Positions 59,948-64,000 of a stretch of DNA of 64,000 nucleotides are shown piece by piece; position 1 is the stretch's first letter, and the number at the start of each line of letters is the position of its first letter. Below the pieces are notes generated by a model. It did no database searches and was not told where the DNA came from. It saw only the letters and a program-made list of their open reading frames with translations. A program made the position numbers and the translations under genes. Origin of the DNA: an uncultured Rothia sp. (lineage in GTDB: Bacteria > Actinomycetota > Actinomycetes > Actinomycetales > Micrococcaceae); assembly GCF_916715725.1 (NCBI RefSeq), contig NZ_CAKAPD010000001.1, positions 372,001-436,000 of the forward strand. Direction: 5' to 3'.

Positions 59948-61459
59948 TTAGCTCAGTTCAGCGGCAAGCTTGCGCAGGCGTGCGAGGGAGGAGTCCTTGC
60001 CGAGGATTTCCATGGATTCGAATAGCGGCGGGGAGATGCGCTCACCGGACACTGCGATGCGCACGGGGCCGAATGCGAGGCGCGGCTTGATTTCCAGGCC
60101 GTCGACGATTGCGGCGCGCAGGGCTGCTTCGATGTTGGCTGCGGTGAAGTCCTCGAGGGGCTCGAGAGCCTCGATTGCTGCTGCGAGAACCTGCGGTGCG
60201 GATTCCTTGAGCTGCTTACGTGCGTCGTCTGCGGTGCTGATTTCTTCGTCAGCTTTGAAGAGGAAAGCGAGCAGGCCGGGTGCTTCGCCGAGCAGCTGCA
60301 TGCGCTCCTGGACGAGGGGTGCAGCTTCGGTGAGGACCTGCTCTTCACGCTCGGTGAGGGTTTCGCCGAGTACGCCTGCAGCCTGCAGGTACGGCACGAG
60401 GCGGTCGCGGAAGTCCTTGGGGTCGAGCGCACGGATGTGGTCGCCGTTGATGGACTCTGCCTTCTTCACGTCGAAGCGTGCGGGGTTGGCGACAACGTCG
60501 TGTACGTCGAAGTGCTCGACGAGCTCGTCGATGCTGAAGACGTCCTGGTCTGCGGAGAGGGACCAGCCTAGCAGGGACAGGTAGTTCAGCAGGCCTTCCT
60601 TGATGAAGCCGGAGTCGCGCAGCAGGAAGAGGTTCGACTCGGGGTCGCGCTTGGAGAGCTTCTTGTTGCCCTGGCCCATGACGTAGGGCAGGTGGCCGAA
60701 TTCGGGGATGAAGCTGGTCACGCCGGTGTCGACGAGTGCGCGGTAGAGCGCAATCTGACGCGGGGTGGAGGAAAGCAGGTCCTCACCGCGCAGCACGTGG
60801 GTGACGCCCATGAGTGCGTCGTCGACGGGGTTCACGAAGGGGTACAGCGGGTCGCCGTTGGAGCGCACAACCACGTAGTCGGGTACGGTGCCTGCCTTGA
60901 AGGTGATTTCACCGCGAACGAGGTCGTTGAAGGTGATGTCCTCGTCGGGCATGCGCAGACGCCACACGGGCTTGCGGCCCTCGGCACGGTAGGCTTCCTT
61001 CTGCTCTTCGGTGAGGTTGCGGTCGTAGTTGTCGTAGCCGAGCTGCGGGTCCTGACCGGCTGCCTTGCGGCGCTCCTTCACCTCGTCGGGGGTGGAGAAG
61101 TCTTCGTACACGTAGCCGCCCTCAACGAGCTTCTGGAAAATCTCGTTGTAGATGCCGGCGGTCTTACGCTCGGACTGGCGGTAGGGCTCGTGGGGGCCGC
61201 CGACGCCGACGCCTTCGTCCCAGTTGATGCCGAGCCAGTGCAGGGATTCGAGCACCTGGTTGAACGATTCTTCGGAGTCGCGTGCCGCGTCGGTGTCTTC
61301 GATGCGGAAGATCAGCTTGCCGCCGGTGTGGCGTGCGTATGCCCAGTTGAAGAGGGCGGTGCGGACCATGCCCACGTGCGGGGTGCCGGTGGGCGAGGGG
61401 CAGAAGCGCACGCGGGTGTCTGCGGGGCTGTTGAGTACGGGACCGTGGTATTCGGTCAT
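59948..61459 (-). CDS. gltX: Glutamyl-tRNA synthetase
   Basis: GltX charges tRNA-Glu, and in actinobacteria often tRNA-Gln too for later amidation. The 503-residue class I enzyme has RFCPSPTGTPHVGM (~18; the HIGH motif as HVGM), RIEDTDAARDSEES (~48), the glutamate-binding HVLRGEDLLSSTPRQ (~240) and KLSKRD (~268; the KMSKS motif). No glnS-type feature is present. The gene follows a fumarylacetoacetate hydrolase family gene, a conserved actinobacterial order. Confidence 0.97.
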   Translation of the reverse strand: MTEYHGPVLNSPADTRVRFCPSPTGTPHVGMVRTALFNWAYARHTGGKLIFRIEDTDAARDSEESFNQVLESLHWLGINWDEGVGVGGPHEPYRQSERKTAGIYNEIFQKLVEGGYVYEDFSTPDEVKERRKAAGQDPQLGYDNYDRNLTEEQKEAYRAEGRKPVWRLRMPDEDITFNDLVRGEITFKAGTVPDYVVVRSNGDPLYPFVNPVDDALMGVTHVLRGEDLLSSTPRQIALYRALVDTGVTSFIPEFGHLPYVMGQGNKKLSKRDPESNLFLLRDSGFIKEGLLNYLSLLGWSLSADQDVFSIDELVEHFDVHDVVANPARFDVKKAESINGDHIRALDPKDFRDRLVPYLQAAGVLGETLTEREEQVLTEAAPLVQERMQLLGEAPGLLAFLFKADEEISTADDARKQLKESAPQVLAAAIEALEPLEDFTAANIEAALRAAIVDGLEIKPRLAFGPVRIAVSGERISPPLFESMEILGKDSSLARLRKLAAELS

Positions 61460-61516
61460 GATGTCTCCTTGACGGTGTGTTTCAGGATGTACGTTACGTT
61501 GTGGGGCGCGGGCGGC

Positions 61517-62269
61517 TTAGTCGCGCACGCGGGTGACGAGGGAACCGACGCCTTCGACCTCGACCTCTACTTCGTTGCCGTCGCGCAGTACGCTGATGCC
61601 GGCGGGGGTGCCGGTGAGCAGTACGTCGCCGGGCAGTAGGGTGAAGATTTCGGAGGCTGCGGCAACCTGCTCGGCTACGGAGTAGTGCATTTCGGAGGTG
61701 TTGCCTTCCTGCACGACGTCGCCGTCAACCCAGGTGGTGATGTTCAGCGAGTCGGTGTCCAGGTCGGTTTCAATCCAGGGGCCGAGCGGGGTGGAGCCGT
61801 CGAAGCCCTTCGCGCGGGTCCACTGGCGGTCTTCGAGCAGGTCGCGGGCGGTGAGGTCGTTTGCCACGGTGTAGCCGAAGATGACCTCGTGCACGCGCTC
61901 AAGCGGCACGGACTTGGCGATACGACCGATAATGACCGCGAGTTCACCCTCTGCGCTGACGGCTTCGGAGTACTCGGGCAGGGTCACGGGGTCGCCGGGG
62001 CCAATCACGGTGGTGTTGGGCTTGAGGAAGAACTGCGGGGAGGCGGGCGCCTCGGTTCCAGCCCAGTTTGCGATCGCTCCAATCACCTTGGAGCGGGGAA
62101 TAATCGGGGCGAGCAGGCGCACCTGGTCGATGGGGTAGGTGGTGCCGGTCGGTTCGATACCCGAGTAGAAGGGGTCGCCGGCGAGTACGCGCAGGGTTTC
62201 TTCGCCTGCGGCGCCTTCTACCAGCCCGAAGTGGAGCTCATTATTTACGGTAAATCGTGCAATACGCAT
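61517..62269 (-). CDS. Fumarylacetoacetate hydrolase family protein
   Basis: ATG 62269 (MRIARFTVNN) gives 250 residues, the usual size for the short FAH/YcgM type; an in-frame ATG at 62374 would add a Pro/Gly-rich leader. Metal-binding acids are seen in VSAEGELAVIIGR (~105) and in the conserved VIFGYTVANDLTARDLL (~135). GSTPLGPWIET and LLPGDVLLTGTPAG complete the family blocks. Members act as acylpyruvate hydrolases or oxaloacetate decarboxylases; the substrate cannot be told by eye. The ribosome site is poor. Confidence 0.9.
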   Translation of the reverse strand: MRIARFTVNNELHFGLVEGAAGEETLRVLAGDPFYSGIEPTGTTYPIDQVRLLAPIIPRSKVIGAIANWAGTEAPASPQFFLKPNTTVIGPGDPVTLPEYSEAVSAEGELAVIIGRIAKSVPLERVHEVIFGYTVANDLTARDLLEDRQWTRAKGFDGSTPLGPWIETDLDTDSLNITTWVDGDVVQEGNTSEMHYSVAEQVAAASEIFTLLPGDVLLTGTPAGISVLRDGNEVEVEVEGVGSLVTRVRD

Positions 62270-62378
62270 ACTTTCTAGGGTACCAGCCTTCGAGGGTGTG
62301 GGCGGCGGGCGGGCTTTAGCGGGGTCGGGTTCGACGGGGTGCGCCTCCCCTCCCCCACAGCATTTACCGGGCACAGCG

Positions 62379-62426
62379 AATCCCCGCGGGTGTGCGTTCC
62401 AGGTGGGAGCGCATCCTGCGGGGATT
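62379..62426. terminator. Hairpin after ilvE
   Basis: The arms aatccccgc / gcggggatt with an inner gtgcg/cgcat pairing lie 13 bp past the ilvE stop. The T-run is weak. Confidence 0.6.
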
Positions 62427-62438
62427 TCGCGTGAGAGA

Positions 62439-63536
62439 TTAGATGAGGCGGGTCATCCAGCCGTGGCGGTCCTCAACGGTGCCCAGCTGAATGCCGACGA
62501 GCTCTTCGCGCAGGCTCTTGGAGATTTCGCCGAAGTGCTCGGTGGGTGCCGGGATTTCGAAGTCTTCTGCCTTGAGCTTGCCGATGGGTGCGACCACTGC
62601 TGCGGTGCCGCAAGCAAAGATTTCGGTGATGTCGCCGTTTGCCACGCCTTCACGCCATTCGGTGAGGGTGATGGCGCGCTCTTCGACGGTCATGCCGCGG
62701 TCCTTGGCGAGCTGAATCATCGAGGAGCGGGTCACGCCTTCGAGGATGGTGCCGGTCAGTTCGGGGGTGACGATCTTGTTTTCCTTGCCGAAGATGAAGA
62801 ACACGTTCATGCCGCCGAGCTCTTCGATGGCGTCGCCGCGGTGCGGGTCCTTGAAGATAACCTGCTTGCAGCCGTGCTTTTCACCCTCGGTCTGGGCAAT
62901 CATGGATGCTGCGTAGTTACCGCCGCACTTTGCCGCACCGGTGCCGCCTTCGCCTGCACGGGCGTAGGTGGTGGAGAGCCAGATGTCTACGGGTTCGGGG
63001 GTGCCGAAGTAGTTACCTGCGGGCGAGCCGATCACGTGGTACTGCACGTGGCGTGCGGGGCGAACACCGAGGAACGCCTCGGTTGCAATCATGAAGGGGC
63101 GGAAGTAGAAGGCCTCACCGTCGCCGGTGGGTACCCATGCTTCGTCTGCCTTGATGAGTTCGCGCAGGGATTCGATGAAGGTCTCTTCGGGCAGCTCGGG
63201 CAGGGAGAGGCGGCGTGCGGAGTTCGCGAAGCGTGCCGCGTTCTTTTCGGGGCGGAAGGTCCATACGGAGCCGTCGGCGTGGCGGTAGCCCTTGATGCCT
63301 TCGAAGATTTCCTGGCCGTAGTGGAAGACGGATGCTGCGGGGTCGAGGACGAGCGGGCCGTAGGGGTGAACTCGTGCGTCGTACCAGGTGCCACCGGTCT
63401 TGTAGTCGCCTTCCCAGTCGATGGTGACCATGTGGTCGGTGAAGTAGTCACCGAAGCCGGGGTTTGCAAGGATTTCGGCGCGGCGTTCGGCGGTGGCGGG
63501 TGACTGGTTTGCTTCGTGGCTGAATTCGATGGCCAT
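62439..63536 (-). CDS. ilvE: Branched-chain amino acid aminotransferase
   Basis: IlvE performs the last step of leucine, isoleucine and valine synthesis. The 365-residue length and sequence fit the long PLP fold-type IV form: IFEGIKGYRHADGSVWTFRPEKNAARF is seen as EIFEGIKGYRH and TFRPEKNAARF (~75-95), YFRPFMIATEAFLGVRPA (~145), the PLP lysine in TGAAKCGGNYAAS (~205), and ELTGTILEGVTRSSMIQLA (~255). It starts with ATG 63536. It lies downstream of leuB on the same strand, a sensible pairing for leucine synthesis, though a terminator-like hairpin lies between. Confidence 0.96.
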   Translation of the reverse strand: MAIEFSHEANQSPATAERRAEILANPGFGDYFTDHMVTIDWEGDYKTGGTWYDARVHPYGPLVLDPAASVFHYGQEIFEGIKGYRHADGSVWTFRPEKNAARFANSARRLSLPELPEETFIESLRELIKADEAWVPTGDGEAFYFRPFMIATEAFLGVRPARHVQYHVIGSPAGNYFGTPEPVDIWLSTTYARAGEGGTGAAKCGGNYAASMIAQTEGEKHGCKQVIFKDPHRGDAIEELGGMNVFFIFGKENKIVTPELTGTILEGVTRSSMIQLAKDRGMTVEERAITLTEWREGVANGDITEIFACGTAAVVAPIGKLKAEDFEIPAPTEHFGEISKSLREELVGIQLGTVEDRHGWMTRLI

Positions 63537-63810
63537 CGTTCTGCGTTCCTCTTCGTCTAGTTGCCTCTGTGGGCGTTCTTTGAGTGGCGGTTCTCGCGGC
63601 GGGGCGAGGGACCGGTGTGTGCCGCCGGGCGCGTTGTCGTGCGGGGCAGATGGTGCATCTAGCGGTCTGTGCTAGTCGGATGCATCAAAGCTAGTGGTGG
63701 ATGGTGTCCACCGCCGAGGTGCCGGGCGGGTGTGCCTGACCTGTTTAGAGTACCGGAAAGATGCGTTTGCCGCATGCGCACCTTTTCTCCCATTCAGGAT
63801 GTGAACAGGT
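63537..63810. other. Intergenic region upstream of ilvE
   Basis: About 270 bp. GC-rich near ilvE, with no gene seen. Because the leuB terminator is upstream, the ilvE promoter should be here. Confidence 0.4.
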
Positions 63811-63842
63811 GAAGCCCGGAAGGTGTGTTCCTTCCGGGCTTC
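63811..63842 (-). terminator. Terminator of leuB
   Basis: The arms gaagcccggaagg / ccttccgggcttc close a short loop, 49 bp past the leuB stop. The minus strand continues with ACCTGTTC, so the T-run is weak. Confidence 0.75.
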
Positions 63843-63890
63843 GCTAGCGTAGTTCACGTTTTAGCCGAGCCAGTTTTAGCCGGGCAAGTA

Positions 63891-64000
63891 TTAACCGAGG
63901 CGTGCGAGCACGTCCGCGCCGACCTGGTCGGTACCACGCACGGTCGCGCCGTTTTCGCGCATATCTGCCTCGACAGCGTCCTCAATGCGGGCTGCGGCGG
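63891..64000 (-). CDS. leuB: 3-isopropylmalate dehydrogenase, C-terminal end
   Basis: The last 35 codons before the TAA at 63893-63891 read AARIEDAVEADM, then RGTDQVGADVLARLG, which fits the C-terminal helix pair of actinobacterial LeuB (AARIE...V.ADL, then ..T.EVGD.VA.RL). The rest lies outside the window. LeuB oxidatively decarboxylates the product of LeuCD, encoded at 13.5-15.6 kb. The context with ilvE supports the call, but the short length keeps confidence moderate. Confidence 0.75.
   Translation of the reverse strand, partial: AAARIEDAVEADMRENGATVRGTDQVGADVLARLG

Overview
The window looks like a chromosomal segment of a moderately high-GC Actinobacterium of the family Micrococcaceae, most likely an oral Rothia (R. 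mucilaginosa-like). That assignment is an inference from gene content: the homodimeric aceE, the leuCD/IclR arrangement, the Tat lipoproteins, the Pro-Thr-rich surface proteins and an enterobactin-type siderophore locus. Almost every gene is a housekeeping or envelope gene. No insertion sequence, CRISPR array, rRNA or phage module was found.

Layout. 1-5.3 kb (minus strand): an unrecognised partial gene, a DAK2-domain protein, thiL and a long Pro-Thr repeat surface protein. 5.8-11.2 kb (minus): a cell-envelope precursor cluster, ddl, a half-length GpsA-like protein, gpsA, plsC and murA. 11.8-13.3 kb (plus): a Tat-exported glycine-rich protein. 13.5-16.9 kb: leuCD facing away from an IclR-type regulator. 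17-20.8 kb (minus): two adjacent dynamin-like membrane GTPases. 21.4-26.8 kb (plus): five tandem paralogous Tat lipoproteins. 27.2-29 kb (plus): cysK and cysE. 29.2-34.2 kb: gnd, a tRNA-Val and aceE. 34.8 kb: an AT-rich lipoprotein gene.

35.7-52.2 kb (all minus) is a catecholate-siderophore island. In transcription order it contains a FepB-type binding protein preceded by a DtxR/IdeR-like iron box, two surface proteins with C-terminal membrane anchors, permeases FepD and FepG, ATPase FepC, a 0.5-kb structured non-coding gap with a C10/A8 tract, esterase Fes, DHB-AMP ligase EntE, a free-standing carrier protein and the C-A-T-TE synthetase EntF. EntF carries a nearly complete serine specificity code, so the product should be enterobactin-like, and oral R. 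mucilaginosa has been reported to make enterobactin. The genes for making 2,3-dihydroxybenzoate (entCBA) are not in the window. The two surface proteins have no counterpart in the enterobacterial system and are the best candidates for something undescribed.

52.5-56.9 kb (minus): rpe, rsmB, fmt and def. 57.2-59.3 kb: a PD-(D/E)XK nuclease-like gene and four tRNAs (Val-CAC, Glu-CTC, Gln-CTG, Gly-GCC) with palindromic intergenic DNA. 59.5-64 kb (minus): a small membrane protein, gltX, a fumarylacetoacetate hydrolase family protein, ilvE and the 3' end of leuB. All calls come from reading the sequence and remembered family motifs; no database search was run.
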